This document shows positions 17,299-25,891 of a stretch of DNA of 64,000 nt, piece after piece (position 1 is the stretch's first letter; each line of letters opens with the position of its first letter). Source of the stretch: Bradyrhizobium sp. WBAH42 (GTDB lineage Bacteria; Pseudomonadota; Alphaproteobacteria; Rhizobiales; Xanthobacteraceae); assembly GCF_024585265.1 (NCBI RefSeq), contig NZ_CP036533.1, positions 3,481,001 through 3,545,000 of the forward strand, in the 5' to 3' direction. Below the pieces are notes generated by a model. The model was given only the letters and a program-made list of their open reading frames with translations, was not told where the DNA came from and ran no database searches. A program made the translations under genes and the position numbers.

Positions 17299-18489
17299 AT
17301 GAACAAGCCAGTCCAACCAATGTCGTCATTGTCGCTCAAGCTGCCGAAGACCGATCGCTCGATCGAGACCTACCGGCTCGCGGCTTCGCGCACGTTTCCC
17401 GCAAAGCTCGAAGGGCCGCTGAACCGCATCGCCTTCTCGGCCGTGCACACCGTGGCCGATCCCTTCGCGGACAACGATCCCTGGCTGTCGGTTGCCGTCG
17501 ACTGGGACAAGACCATCGCCTTTCGCGAGCACGTCTGGGACCTCGGTCTCGGCGTTGCCGAAGCCATGGACACCGCGCAGCGCGGCATGGGGCTGGACTG
17601 GCCGACCTCGCTGGAGCTGATCACGCGCTCGGTCGCCGCCGCCAAGCGCCGCAACGCGCTGGTGTTCTCAGGCGCCGGCACCGATCATCTCGCAGTGGAG
17701 GACGCCAGAAGCCTCGACGACGTCATCCGTGCCTATGAAGAACAGGTCTCGGCGGTCGAGAAGGTCGGCGGCCGCATCATCCTGATGGCCTCGCGCGCGC
17801 TGGCCAAGCTGGGCCGCAACGCCGACGATTACGCGAAAGTCTACGATCGCGTGCTCTCGCAGGTCCGTGAGCCCGTCATCATCCACTGGCTCGGCGACAT
17901 GTTCGATCCGGCCCTGACCGGATATTGGGGCACCGGGGATCTCGACAAGGCCATGGACATTGCGGTCGCCATCATCAACGGCAACGCCGCCAAGGTCGAC
18001 GGCGTCAAAGTCTCGCTGCTCGACGAGCAGCGCGAGATCGACATGCGCCGGCGTCTCGACAAGCGCATCAAGATGTACACCGGCGACGATTTCAACTACG
18101 CGGAGCTGATCGCCGGCGACAGCCAAGGCTTTTCCCACGCGCTGCTCGGCATCTTCGATGCCATTGCGCCGGCGGCGTCCTATGCGCTGTCGCGGCTGGC
18201 GGCAGGAGACGAGGCCGGCTTCCACGACGTGCTGGGGCCAACGGTGCCGCTGTCGCGTCACATCTTCAAGGCCCCGACGCGGTTCTACAAGACCGGCGTC
18301 GTGTTCATGGCCTATCTCAACGGCCACCAGGATCATTTCACCATGGTCGGAGGACAGGAGAGCACCCGCTCCACGCTGCATCTCGCCGAGCTGTTCCGTC
18401 TCGCCGACAAGGCCGGCCTGCTCGCCAACCCCGAACTCGCGACGCTTCGGATGAAGACCGTGCTCGCCACCCACGGTATCGAACCCTGA
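17299..18489 (+). CDS. DUF993-family (dihydrodipicolinate-synthase-like barrel) protein
   Basis: A 396-residue protein. The start at 17299 follows GGGGAGAGG; an upstream in-frame ATG at 17200 would read through a repeat. The middle resembles a Schiff-base aldolase barrel: NALVFSGAGTDHLAVEDARS, GGRIILMASRALAK, EPVIIHWLGDMFDPAL and KVDGVKVSLLDEQREI, where the VKVS Lys may be the Schiff-base residue. This matches the uncharacterised DUF993 family as I know it. In this operon a retro-aldol cleavage of a keto-sugar acid is plausible but unproven. The stop overlaps the next start (TGATG). Confidence 0.78.
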   Translation: MNKPVQPMSSLSLKLPKTDRSIETYRLAASRTFPAKLEGPLNRIAFSAVHTVADPFADNDPWLSVAVDWDKTIAFREHVWDLGLGVAEAMDTAQRGMGLDWPTSLELITRSVAAAKRRNALVFSGAGTDHLAVEDARSLDDVIRAYEEQVSAVEKVGGRIILMASRALAKLGRNADDYAKVYDRVLSQVREPVIIHWLGDMFDPALTGYWGTGDLDKAMDIAVAIINGNAAKVDGVKVSLLDEQREIDMRRRLDKRIKMYTGDDFNYAELIAGDSQGFSHALLGIFDAIAPAASYALSRLAAGDEAGFHDVLGPTVPLSRHIFKAPTRFYKTGVVFMAYLNGHQDHFTMVGGQESTRSTLHLAELFRLADKAGLLANPELATLRMKTVLATHGIEP

Positions 18490-19352
18490 TGCGCGATTTT
18501 TCGTCCGACCACCGCTGGCTGTCGCTGAACACGGCGACCGTCCGCAAGCAGGGTGACCTCATCGAAATCATCGATGCCTGTGCAAGACAAGGTATCCGTG
18601 CCATCGATCCCTGGCGCGACCAGGTGGCCGCCGTCGGTCTCGACCGCGCCGCACGCGCGGTGCGCGAGGCCGGCCTCGATCTCTCAGGCTATTGCCGCGG
18701 GGGCATGTTCACCTCGGATGCCTCGCGCCGGGGCGAGGTGCACGACGACAACCGCCGCTGTGTCGACGAGGCCAAGGCGCTGGGCGCGCCCTGCATCGTC
18801 CTCGTCGTCGGTGGCCTGCCGCAATATTCGCGGCCGGGCAGCGAGGCGTCGAAGGATCTCGTGGCGGCGCGCGGGCAGGTCGAGGACGCCCTGGCCGACA
18901 TGCTCGACTACGCGAGGCAAGCCAAACTGCCGCTGGCGATCGAGCCGTTGCATCCGGCCTATGCCGCTGACCGTGCCTGCGTGAACACGACAAAGCAGGC
19001 GCTCGACATCTGCGACCGGCTCGATCCCAAGCGTACCGGCATGCTCGGCGTCGCGCTCGACGTCTATCACATCTGGTGGGACCCGGAGCTGATGGACCAG
19101 ATTGCACGCGCCGGCAAGGATCGCCTGCTCGCCTTCCACGTCTGCGACTGGCTGGTGCCGACAAAGGACATTCTCAACGACCGCGGCATGATGGGCGACG
19201 GCGTCATCGACATCAAATCGGTACGTGCGGCCGTCGAAGCGCAGGGCTTTGCCGGCTATTCCGAGATCGAGATCTTCTCCAACGACTGGTGGGGCAAGCC
19301 GATGGAGGAGGTGCTGCGCACCTGCATCGCGCGGCACAGGACGGTGGTATAG
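18489..19352 (+). CDS. Sugar-phosphate isomerase/epimerase (xylose-isomerase-like TIM barrel)
   Basis: A 287-residue AP-endonuclease-2-fold protein starting at the ATG that overlaps the DUF993 stop by one base. Metal-site motifs are LPLAIEPLHPAY (Glu), GVALDVYHIWWDPEL (Asp-His), LLAFHVCDWLVP (His) and YSEIEIFSNDWWGKPMEEVL near the end (Glu). These are the expected divalent-metal ligands of isomerases and epimerases acting on keto-sugars. It is the last gene of the operon. A second, degenerate copy of its 3' end lies at 20969-21028 beyond the FAD oxidoreductase gene. Confidence 0.85.
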   Translation: MRDFSSDHRWLSLNTATVRKQGDLIEIIDACARQGIRAIDPWRDQVAAVGLDRAARAVREAGLDLSGYCRGGMFTSDASRRGEVHDDNRRCVDEAKALGAPCIVLVVGGLPQYSRPGSEASKDLVAARGQVEDALADMLDYARQAKLPLAIEPLHPAYAADRACVNTTKQALDICDRLDPKRTGMLGVALDVYHIWWDPELMDQIARAGKDRLLAFHVCDWLVPTKDILNDRGMMGDGVIDIKSVRAAVEAQGFAGYSEIEIFSNDWWGKPMEEVLRTCIARHRTVV

Positions 19353-19368
19353 TTAACACAAGCGCCAC

Positions 19369-19402
19369 AGCGTTCCCTCGTTCCTCGAAGCGAGAGAACG
19401 CT
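19369..19402. terminator. Convergent hairpin after the epimerase gene
   Basis: AGCGTTCCCTCG pairs with CGAGAGAACGCT with one mismatch around a ten-base loop. It lies 17 bases after the epimerase stop and about 50 bases after the FAD oxidoreductase stop on the other strand. There is no clear T run, so it may act as a bidirectional hairpin barrier rather than a classical rho-independent terminator. Confidence 0.55.
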
Positions 19403-19450
19403 CCGACAAGAACTTTGGAGGCGCCCGAACCGTGCAGCCGGTGTGATCGT

Positions 19451-20836
19451 CTACGAGTGCAGCGGTCTGATGTTCTGGTTCATGTGGAAGAAGTTCATCG
19501 GATCGTACTTGGCCTTCAAGGCGGCGAGGCGGTCGTAGTTGTCGCCGTAAGTGGCCTTAAGTCTGCTGTCGTCTCCATCCTCCATCATGAAATTCACATA
19601 GCCGCCGTCGGCCGAGTAGGGATGCACGGCCTTCCAATAGTCCTTGGTCCAGCGCGTGATTTCGCCTGCTTTTTGCGGATTGGGATCGATACCGGCGATG
19701 ACCATCGACCAGGTCGCGTCGCGCGTGTTCCAGGCGGTCTCGCTCTTGCCGACGCGATGGACGGCGCCATCGATCGGATAGAGATGCATGAGCGATAGCG
19801 CGCTCGGTGCTTTTCGGGCCTGCTCGATATGCGCGTCGATTGCTTCGTCGGTCAGTTCCTTCACGAAATCGCCGCGCCAGTACCACTGCAGACCTTTCGG
19901 GAAGAACGGATCGAACATGGACTGGAGGGCCGGATAGGGCATTTCGCCCATCCAATTGAAGAGCGGCGGGGGCAGCTCACCGAGCAACCCCGCTATGACC
20001 GCCTTGCCGTCTTCTGTCGGACCATTGTAGCAGGCAATGATGGCGCAGGCGCGCTTGCCCTGATGATCCGGCGGGAACGGGTCCATCGGCGGAACGGTCT
20101 TCAAGCCGACAAAGGCCCCGAGCTCCTCGGGAGCGCTGCGGAGGAAATCCCTGTACTTCTGCATCACGGTCCGGGCATTTTCGAGATCCCAGAAGATCGG
20201 ACCGGCATATACCATCGTCACAGGATGAGCCTGGAACAGGAAGCTCGTGACGATGCCGAAATTGCCGCCGCCCCCGCGCAGTCCCCAGTAAAGATCGGCG
20301 TTCTCCGACTTGTTGGCGGTGACGATGCGTCCATCCGCGAGCACGACATCCGCCTCGAGGAGATTGTCGATGGTGAGGCCATGCTTGCGGGTCAGGTATC
20401 CCGTGCCGCCGCCGAGCGTAAGGCCGGCGATCCCAGTGGTCGATACAATGCCGGCCGGCACGGCAAGCCCGTAGATGTGCGTGGCGTGGTCGACATCGCC
20501 TTGCGAGCAGCCGGGTCCGACGCGGACGGTACGAGCGCCGGGATCGACCCGCACGCCTTTCATCATCGACATGTCGATCATCAGTCCGTCTTCGACACTG
20601 CTGAGGCCCGGCCCATTGTGGCCGCCTCCGCGGATCGCGACCTGGAGATCATTGTCCCTTGCAAAATTGACGGCTGCGACGACGTCAGCGACGTCGGCGC
20701 ATCGCGCGATCATCATTGGACTCTTGTCGATCATACCGTTGTAGAGGCTCCGCACGGCGTCATAGTCGGCATCCATTCGCCTGATAACCGGGCCGCGCAT
20801 ATTGCCGATGAAGGTTTCGGTGGCCATGCTCTGCAT
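19451..20836 (-). CDS. FAD-binding oxidoreductase, berberine-bridge-enzyme (BBE) family
   Basis: A 461-residue protein of the PCMH/BBE family, which oxidises sugars or alcohols with O2 or another acceptor. The FAD domain shows VAIRGGGHNGPGLS with H73 as the expected covalent 8-alpha flavin linkage, then GIAGLTLGGGTGYLTRKHGL. The Cys that makes the second flavin bond in bicovalent members is absent (IVSTTGIAG), so single covalent attachment is predicted. The C terminus YDPMNFFHMNQNIRP is the classic BBE ending. AGGAGG precedes the ATG. No signal peptide, so it is probably cytoplasmic. It seems to have been inserted next to the epimerase gene, judged from the duplicated epimerase tail on its far side. 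Confidence 0.87.
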   Translation of the reverse strand: MQSMATETFIGNMRGPVIRRMDADYDAVRSLYNGMIDKSPMMIARCADVADVVAAVNFARDNDLQVAIRGGGHNGPGLSSVEDGLMIDMSMMKGVRVDPGARTVRVGPGCSQGDVDHATHIYGLAVPAGIVSTTGIAGLTLGGGTGYLTRKHGLTIDNLLEADVVLADGRIVTANKSENADLYWGLRGGGGNFGIVTSFLFQAHPVTMVYAGPIFWDLENARTVMQKYRDFLRSAPEELGAFVGLKTVPPMDPFPPDHQGKRACAIIACYNGPTEDGKAVIAGLLGELPPPLFNWMGEMPYPALQSMFDPFFPKGLQWYWRGDFVKELTDEAIDAHIEQARKAPSALSLMHLYPIDGAVHRVGKSETAWNTRDATWSMVIAGIDPNPQKAGEITRWTKDYWKAVHPYSADGGYVNFMMEDGDDSRLKATYGDNYDRLAALKAKYDPMNFFHMNQNIRPLHS

Positions 20837-20968
20837 GATGTCCTCCTATTCCACCCATGATCGGTCATTGGGTCGGAGGTTGCTCGCAGGGCTCCTCGAG
20901 CGTTCTCCGCCCGTTATGAAAAGGTAGATCAAGCGCAGCGCGATAGCCATCGCAAATCGACTACGCGT

Positions 20969-21028
20969 ATGGGCAAGCCGATGAACGAGGTGCTGCGCAC
21001 CTGCATCGAACGGTACGGGAAGGTGGTG
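20969..21028 (+). pseudogene. Relic of a sugar-phosphate isomerase/epimerase 3' end
   Basis: About twenty codons reading GKPMNEVLRTCIERYGKVV match the last residues of the epimerase encoded at 18489-19352 (GKPMEEVLRTCIARHRTVV). Identity is almost complete at the DNA level over the first 39 bases, including silent positions, and the original stop is lost. No other part of the gene is present. It marks a former end of an epimerase gene now separated by the oppositely oriented FAD oxidoreductase gene. Confidence 0.7.
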
Positions 21029-21272
21029 TGCCTCCGCTTTCGGCGATCGAACGACATTGGTTGGACTTGCTGTCCGATCGACCCAGTTGCGAATGCGAAG
21101 CCGCGAGCTGCTGGGAGTACCACCAATGATGTAGTGACTGCCATCAGCTTTCAGGCAGAATATCATCCCGATGCCGCTGCCCCGCCACAGTCTGTGCCAG
21201 ATCGGAGGTGGTAATCAGCGGCCTCAACGGTCAGCAGGCGCGGCGGATGCACCCATGCCTGTTGATCTTGCA

Positions 21273-21300
21273 TGGCCCCGACGTGCAACCGTCGGGGCCA
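21273..21300. terminator. Orphan GC hairpin followed by TTGTTGTG
   Basis: TGGCCCCGAC and GTCGGGGCCA form a perfect ten-base stem with an eight-base loop, followed by a T/G-rich stretch. It looks like a terminator on the plus strand, yet no gene ends just before it. It may end a small RNA or a decayed transcription unit that includes the epimerase relic. Confidence 0.5.
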
Positions 21301-21576
21301 TTGTTGTGATCGCGTGACGAGGCTGGCGAGCTTTGCCGAACGGCGCACTTTATTGCGGGGAAAGACCGCCAAGGACGATCTTGCAATTTAATGCGCCGGG
21401 CCAAACTGGTTTCAGATCAAATTTTGCCGGGGCGCGCTTTGTTCGGTGAAAAGGCAGACGATTGCGCTGTCATCGATTCACCGCCAAACACCGGGCTATC
21501 ACTCGTCAATTCGATCTGCGAAGCTGTGACAACACAAATGCGCTTGTAAGCAAGCAAGCGCGAGGGGAGGTTCGCA

Positions 21577-21813
21577 GTGGATCAAGTGCGACGCATGCGT
21601 GCGATGGGCTCATTGTGCCGCCAACAGGCAGCCTACAACAGCATGAACAAGTGGAAGCTGCTCGCAGAAGCAGAGTACTGGGATCATCTGGCCGATCTTG
21701 CGGTGTCGTCTCACTTCCAGCAATGCAACGCCATTGCCTCGAATGAGGCCGAGCAGTCTCAATCGATCACAAACGCGAGTGATGCTGGGTCAACGACGAT
21801 TTCCGTCGCGTGA
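21577..21813 (+). CDS. Small hypothetical protein (78 residues)
   Basis: GTG start eight bases after GGGGAGG, an excellent ribosome site. The protein is soluble and helical at the N terminus (MDQVRRMRAMGSLCRQQAAY, KWKLLAEAEYWDHLADLAV) with a Ser/Thr-rich polar tail. Similar short proteins with a WxLLAEAExW-type motif are, to my knowledge, common in rhizobial genomes and uncharacterised. It stands alone between the orphan hairpin and the end of the cyclase gene. Confidence 0.65.
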   Translation: MDQVRRMRAMGSLCRQQAAYNSMNKWKLLAEAEYWDHLADLAVSSHFQQCNAIASNEAEQSQSITNASDAGSTTISVA

Positions 21814-21994
21814 GGTCAGAAAGGCCGTGCACCCATGAAAGGAAGGTCGGCTCTGAGTGCTGATCGTCCAGAGCATGACTGCTTGTGACCCCACAGCGGA
21901 GTTGACTCGTGTTCAGTTCCAATAACGCAAGTGTAGGGTTGCCGTGTCACCCGTGGGCTTGCTGTGGCAACGTCTGAAGTTTGGAAAAGCGCGA

Positions 21995-24900
21995 TCATGG
22001 TCGGGTAAGCTCCTCCATGAGCGCCTTGGCGGAACGAAGGTCCGGCGTTTCGAAGCCTTCCGTAAACCAGCCGTAAACCGAGCCAAGAAGGCGCCGCGCG
22101 TCGGCCGTCCTGCCCTGGTCGCGCCAAAGCCGAGCCAAACTCATTGCAGCACGTAATTCAAAGGACTTTGCGCTCTGTCTTTGCGCGACCTTGAGTGCAG
22201 TTTGCAAATACCCCTCGACCTCGTCAGCTGGAGCACCACGAAAGTGGTGCAGTTCACCGTCGATGCATGCAAGTTCTGCCTCCCACATATGCTCGCCGCT
22301 GTGCGCGGCAAGGGCCTTTGCTTCGGCAAGGGTAGCGACGCCGTTGTCGTAGTCGCTCAAGTGGAGGTAGGTGGCCGCGAGCATCCACAAGTACCGAACC
22401 TGGTACCAACTGGCTCCGAGCCTGTTCCGCTCGTTCAGACTGAGGCGCATGAGCGCCAGGCCGGCCTCCACGTTGCCCTCTTGCGCCATTGCCCAGCCCC
22501 GCAGGATGAGGCCGCTCACGCGCCAATAGTTCAAGCTGTTCTGATCGGCGAGATGGATGATGGCGTCGGCGTGCGCATGTACGGCCGCCACGTTTCCCAT
22601 TAGCTCCGCAAGAGCCGCCTCGCCATAGACCTGCACATGCGCGGTAAGGTTCGTCTGATTCAACTCCATGGCGTATTGAGATGCGGCACGGCTAGTCCGC
22701 TGAGCCTGTTCGGGGTAACCAAGAACCCAAAGCACAATCGCCAAGTAGGGTAGCGCCGAGGCCTTCGGGTCATGTACGTAGTGCACAGGCGGCGGCCGAT
22801 GCTCCTCTGGCTGATAGCGACTCAAGATCGTTTCGAGCTCCGAGCGTGCGGTCAGAAAATCACCGGAATGCATTGCGGTGAGCGCGGCCAGACGATGCGC
22901 AGCCAATTCCAGTGCTGTGTGCCCGGTGCGCTCGGCGGCGCGCTGCGCTTCGGCAACGAGGCTCTGCATGGCAGCAAGGTCGCCGCGCACGAAGTGGAAA
23001 ATGAATTTGCCGCTAAGGGTGGAAAACAAGGCACCCGTGTCGTCGAGCTCATAGCAGAGCGCATGAGCCCTGCTGAAGGCTGTGCCAAGCTGCGGAGCCG
23101 TGTATCCGTGAATGGCAATCAGTGGACCTCCGATTGCTGTTTGCAGAGCGAGTTCCTGGCGATCACGCTCCGGCCCTTGTGGATTGGACTTGAGTGCCTC
23201 CAGTCCCCTTGTGAGATGGGTGATCGCTTCGAGATTGGCGGAACGCGCAGCCGCGATACGGCCGGCCCGCAGCCAATAGTCCACCGCTTTTCCTGCCAGT
23301 CCACCCTCGGTGAGATGCAGAGCGATCGTCTCCGGCTCCGCCTCCGCACGGGCAGGGTAATGTTGTTCGAGAGCTGCAGCTATGCGGGCATGGATCTGCT
23401 GCCGCTTGCTCTTGAGGAGGCTTTCGTGCGCGATGTCCTGCACCAGCGCATGTTTGAAGCTGTAGCCAACATTCGGAGGTGCGCCACGACGGAATATCAG
23501 TTCCGCGGCCAATAGATCATTGAGAGCATGCTGGAGCGCGTGCTCGTCGAGCGCCGTCACAAGGCGCAGAAGATCGTGTCCGAATTCGCGTCCGATGCAA
23601 GCTGCAATCTGGGCAACTTCCTTTACCGGCGCCAATCGATCAAGGCGGGCCATCAAGGAGTCCTGCAGCGTCGTCGGGATCGCCAGCGGCGGTAATGGGC
23701 CGATCAACTCATAGCGGCTGCCCTGATCTTTGAGCAGCCCGGATTCGACGACGGCCTTGGTGAGCTCCTCGACGAACAACGGCACGCCGTCGGTCTTGGC
23801 CAAAATCTGCTCGAGCACCTCCTGAGGGAGCATTTTGCCGCCCGTGATCCGGTCAACGACTGCCGCCCCTTGCCTACGTCCCAGTCGGCTTAGAAAGAGC
23901 GCTGTCACGTGTCCATGACCCGTCCAGCGCGGAATGAACTCGGGCCGGAAGGTAACGATCATCAAGATCGGAAGTCGCTGCGCCTCGTCGACAAGCCGAT
24001 CGAGAAGTTCGAGCATAGAAGGGTCTGCCCAATGGACGTCCTCGTAAACGGCAAGCACTGGCTGTCTTGCCGCTAAGCCTTGTATCTGTTCCAGAAGGGC
24101 CTGGAAGGTTCGCTCCTTCTTCTGGTGCGGACTAAGTGCAAGGGGTGGGTATCTCTCTCCGGTCGGGATTGCCAGGAGATCCGCGAGAACCGGCGCGCTC
24201 TCATGCACATCGTCCGCACCAAGAGCAAGCATGGCCTCGAGTTTATCGAGCTGTTCGTCGGAAGCGTCCTCCCGCCGTATTGCCGCTGCCCGTTCAAGGA
24301 GGCCAACGACGGGATACAAGGCGGTGTTGGTATGAAATGGTGAACAGAAATGGCTCAGCGGCGTGTGCGGCACACGTGCGACCTGGTCGCGTAAGGCTCG
24401 CACGAGCCGCGACTTGCCAATGCCGGCCTCGCCGCCGAGCAGGACGATCTGTCCTTCCCGCTCTTTCGCCCGCTCCCAGCGATCCAGGAGCAATGCAAGT
24501 TCTTCATTCCGTCCGACCAGAGCGGTCGTTGCCATGCCATGCTGGGCCTCGAACCTGCTCTCTGCTGCGCCTTCACCAATGACAAGCCACGCCTGCACCA
24601 GTTCCGGGAAACCCTTGAGAGGCACCGTGCCGAGGTCGTGGTACGTGAAAGCTTCGCCGAGTAGGCGGCGGGTCGACTCGGCAATCACCACATCACTCGG
24701 CTTGGCCAGACCTTGCAGTCGGGCGGCTAGGTTTGGTGTTTCGCCGATGACTGCGCGCTCGCGAGCCTCTCCCTCGCCAATCAGCTCGCCGACCACGACC
24801 AGACCGGTTGCGATGCCGACGCGGGCGGCGAGCGCTGCACCACCCGGTTCGGTAAGGGATGCGACCGCCTTGGTCACTCGAAGCCCAGCGCGAACGGCGC

Positions 24901-25366
24901 GCTCCGCCTCATCTTCGTGCGCCCGCGGCCAGCCGAAATAAGCGAGAACGCCATCGCCCAGGAATTTGGCTATGTGGCCTTCAAATCGGTCGATCTCGCC
25001 CACCACGGTGTTATGGTAGGCCTGCAAGAGGTCACGCAGCTCCTCGGGATCGCGCCCTGAAGCAAGTGCCGTCGAGCCGACCAGGTCGACGAACATGACT
25101 GTGAGCTGCCGACGCTCCGCGTCCGAAGGGATCGATGGCTTCGCGTAGTCGGCAGGTCCATTGGCCTCGACAGCCACCCGAGCAATCGGCGGAGCGAGTG
25201 CATGGATTGCCCTTAGCAAAGCCTTGCGCGGGCCGAGTGGCAAGCCAAGCTCCCGCAGGTCGGCTTCGGTCAGTTCTGGCAAAATCTCGGACGTGATTTC
25301 AGCGTCGCGAAACGTCTTTATGTAGCGCTCCAGCCCGAGACCGCGAAGCCATTGCGCGATATCCAC
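21995..25366 (-). CDS. SAM domain / class III adenylate cyclase / AAA ATPase / TPR protein
   Basis: An 1123-residue signalling protein. Residues 1-60 form a SAM domain (QWLRGLGLERYIKTFRDAEI). Residues about 85-265 form a class III cyclase with both metal Asp (D94 in FVDLVGST, D138 in FLGDGVLAYF) and the transition-state pair N212/R216 (TPNLAARLQG), so it should be active. Residues about 282-560 form an STAND-type ATPase with Walker A GGEAGIGKS at 311-319, and the rest is TPR-like helices. Start is GTG after GAGGAGG. In this family the TPR/ATPase part is thought to sense or assemble and control cyclic nucleotide output. The TPR tail recalls the partial gene at the start of the window. Confidence 0.9.
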   Translation of the reverse strand: MDIAQWLRGLGLERYIKTFRDAEITSEILPELTEADLRELGLPLGPRKALLRAIHALAPPIARVAVEANGPADYAKPSIPSDAERRQLTVMFVDLVGSTALASGRDPEELRDLLQAYHNTVVGEIDRFEGHIAKFLGDGVLAYFGWPRAHEDEAERAVRAGLRVTKAVASLTEPGGAALAARVGIATGLVVVGELIGEGEARERAVIGETPNLAARLQGLAKPSDVVIAESTRRLLGEAFTYHDLGTVPLKGFPELVQAWLVIGEGAAESRFEAQHGMATTALVGRNEELALLLDRWERAKEREGQIVLLGGEAGIGKSRLVRALRDQVARVPHTPLSHFCSPFHTNTALYPVVGLLERAAAIRREDASDEQLDKLEAMLALGADDVHESAPVLADLLAIPTGERYPPLALSPHQKKERTFQALLEQIQGLAARQPVLAVYEDVHWADPSMLELLDRLVDEAQRLPILMIVTFRPEFIPRWTGHGHVTALFLSRLGRRQGAAVVDRITGGKMLPQEVLEQILAKTDGVPLFVEELTKAVVESGLLKDQGSRYELIGPLPPLAIPTTLQDSLMARLDRLAPVKEVAQIAACIGREFGHDLLRLVTALDEHALQHALNDLLAAELIFRRGAPPNVGYSFKHALVQDIAHESLLKSKRQQIHARIAAALEQHYPARAEAEPETIALHLTEGGLAGKAVDYWLRAGRIAAARSANLEAITHLTRGLEALKSNPQGPERDRQELALQTAIGGPLIAIHGYTAPQLGTAFSRAHALCYELDDTGALFSTLSGKFIFHFVRGDLAAMQSLVAEAQRAAERTGHTALELAAHRLAALTAMHSGDFLTARSELETILSRYQPEEHRPPPVHYVHDPKASALPYLAIVLWVLGYPEQAQRTSRAASQYAMELNQTNLTAHVQVYGEAALAELMGNVAAVHAHADAIIHLADQNSLNYWRVSGLILRGWAMAQEGNVEAGLALMRLSLNERNRLGASWYQVRYLWMLAATYLHLSDYDNGVATLAEAKALAAHSGEHMWEAELACIDGELHHFRGAPADEVEGYLQTALKVAQRQSAKSFELRAAMSLARLWRDQGRTADARRLLGSVYGWFTEGFETPDLRSAKALMEELTRP

Positions 25367-25403
25367 GATAAGCCTCCTCGTGCCGCATCAGGCAACGGTC
25401 AGC

Positions 25404-25790
25404 TCAATTGAACGTATGCAACTTCAGCTTCAGCGAACCATCTGCCTGACGCTCAAACACGTGGGTTGCTATCCCGCCTGCAGGTTGGCTGGCGCCATCC
25501 GCTGTCTTACCGTTGGCACTCCAATGGGCCGTGCCGTAGACGATATTCTCATCTCCACCGGCGTCGATGACGACTAACCTGTGATCGGTGAATCCGCTTG
25601 AAAACAGCCCAGCAAAGAAGCTCTCGATCGCTGTCGGACCGGATATCACTTGATGCGTCGGCGGCAACAATTTGGCGTCTGACACGTAAGTCGCCGCGAT
25701 AGCCCTGGCATCTGCTTTGTTGAATGCTGAATCCCACGCGGCGTACGCCGCAGCAATGTCGTGTTTTATGGAGGAAGCTAATGCTGTCAT
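25404..25790 (-). CDS. SnoaL/DUF4440-like NTF2-fold protein
   Basis: A 128-residue protein of the NTF2-like cone fold: an N-terminal helix IKHDIAAAYAAWDSAFNKAD, then ARAIAATYVSDAKLLPPTHQ, then IESFFAGLFSSGFTDHRL and terminal strands ending KLKLHTFN. This is the pattern of the SgcJ/EcaC and DUF4440 ketosteroid-isomerase-like proteins, some enzymatic and some simple ligand binders. GGGAGGGATC lies directly before the ATG. It precedes the cyclase gene on the same strand by 37 bases, so the two may be co-transcribed. Function unknown. Confidence 0.78.
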   Translation of the reverse strand: MTALASSIKHDIAAAYAAWDSAFNKADARAIAATYVSDAKLLPPTHQVISGPTAIESFFAGLFSSGFTDHRLVVIDAGGDENIVYGTAHWSANGKTADGASQPAGGIATHVFERQADGSLKLKLHTFN

Positions 25791-25891
25791 GATCCCTCCC
25801 TCAATCGCGGGGTTGCCTTCGCAGGAGACCGATTACGTCACCTGACGTCGTTCGACCGCTGCGCAAAATGCAACGAGAGAACGCGACGTCC

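Larger units (their letters stand above)
20837..21576. other. 740-base gene-poor stretch
   Basis: Holds the promoter side of the FAD oxidoreductase gene (20837 to about 20960), the epimerase-tail relic at 20969-21028, an orphan hairpin at 21273-21300 and a leader for the small protein at 21577. Short frames here have no ribosome sites or family likeness. The base composition is less GC-rich and more irregular than in the neighbouring operons, in keeping with accessory DNA. Confidence 0.6.

Noticed and set aside
17925..18488. 5' extension of the epimerase frame across the DUF993 gene
   Set aside because: The extension is the shadow of DUF993. The protein clearly starts at 18489 (MRDFSSDHRWLSL) in a TGATG overlap.
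21100..21230. Cobalamin-riboswitch-like pieces (GCTGCCCCGCCACAG, GCCAG...GGAGG)
   Set aside because: The order and spacing of the conserved B12 boxes do not fit, and no B12-related or transport gene follows. Probably coincidence.
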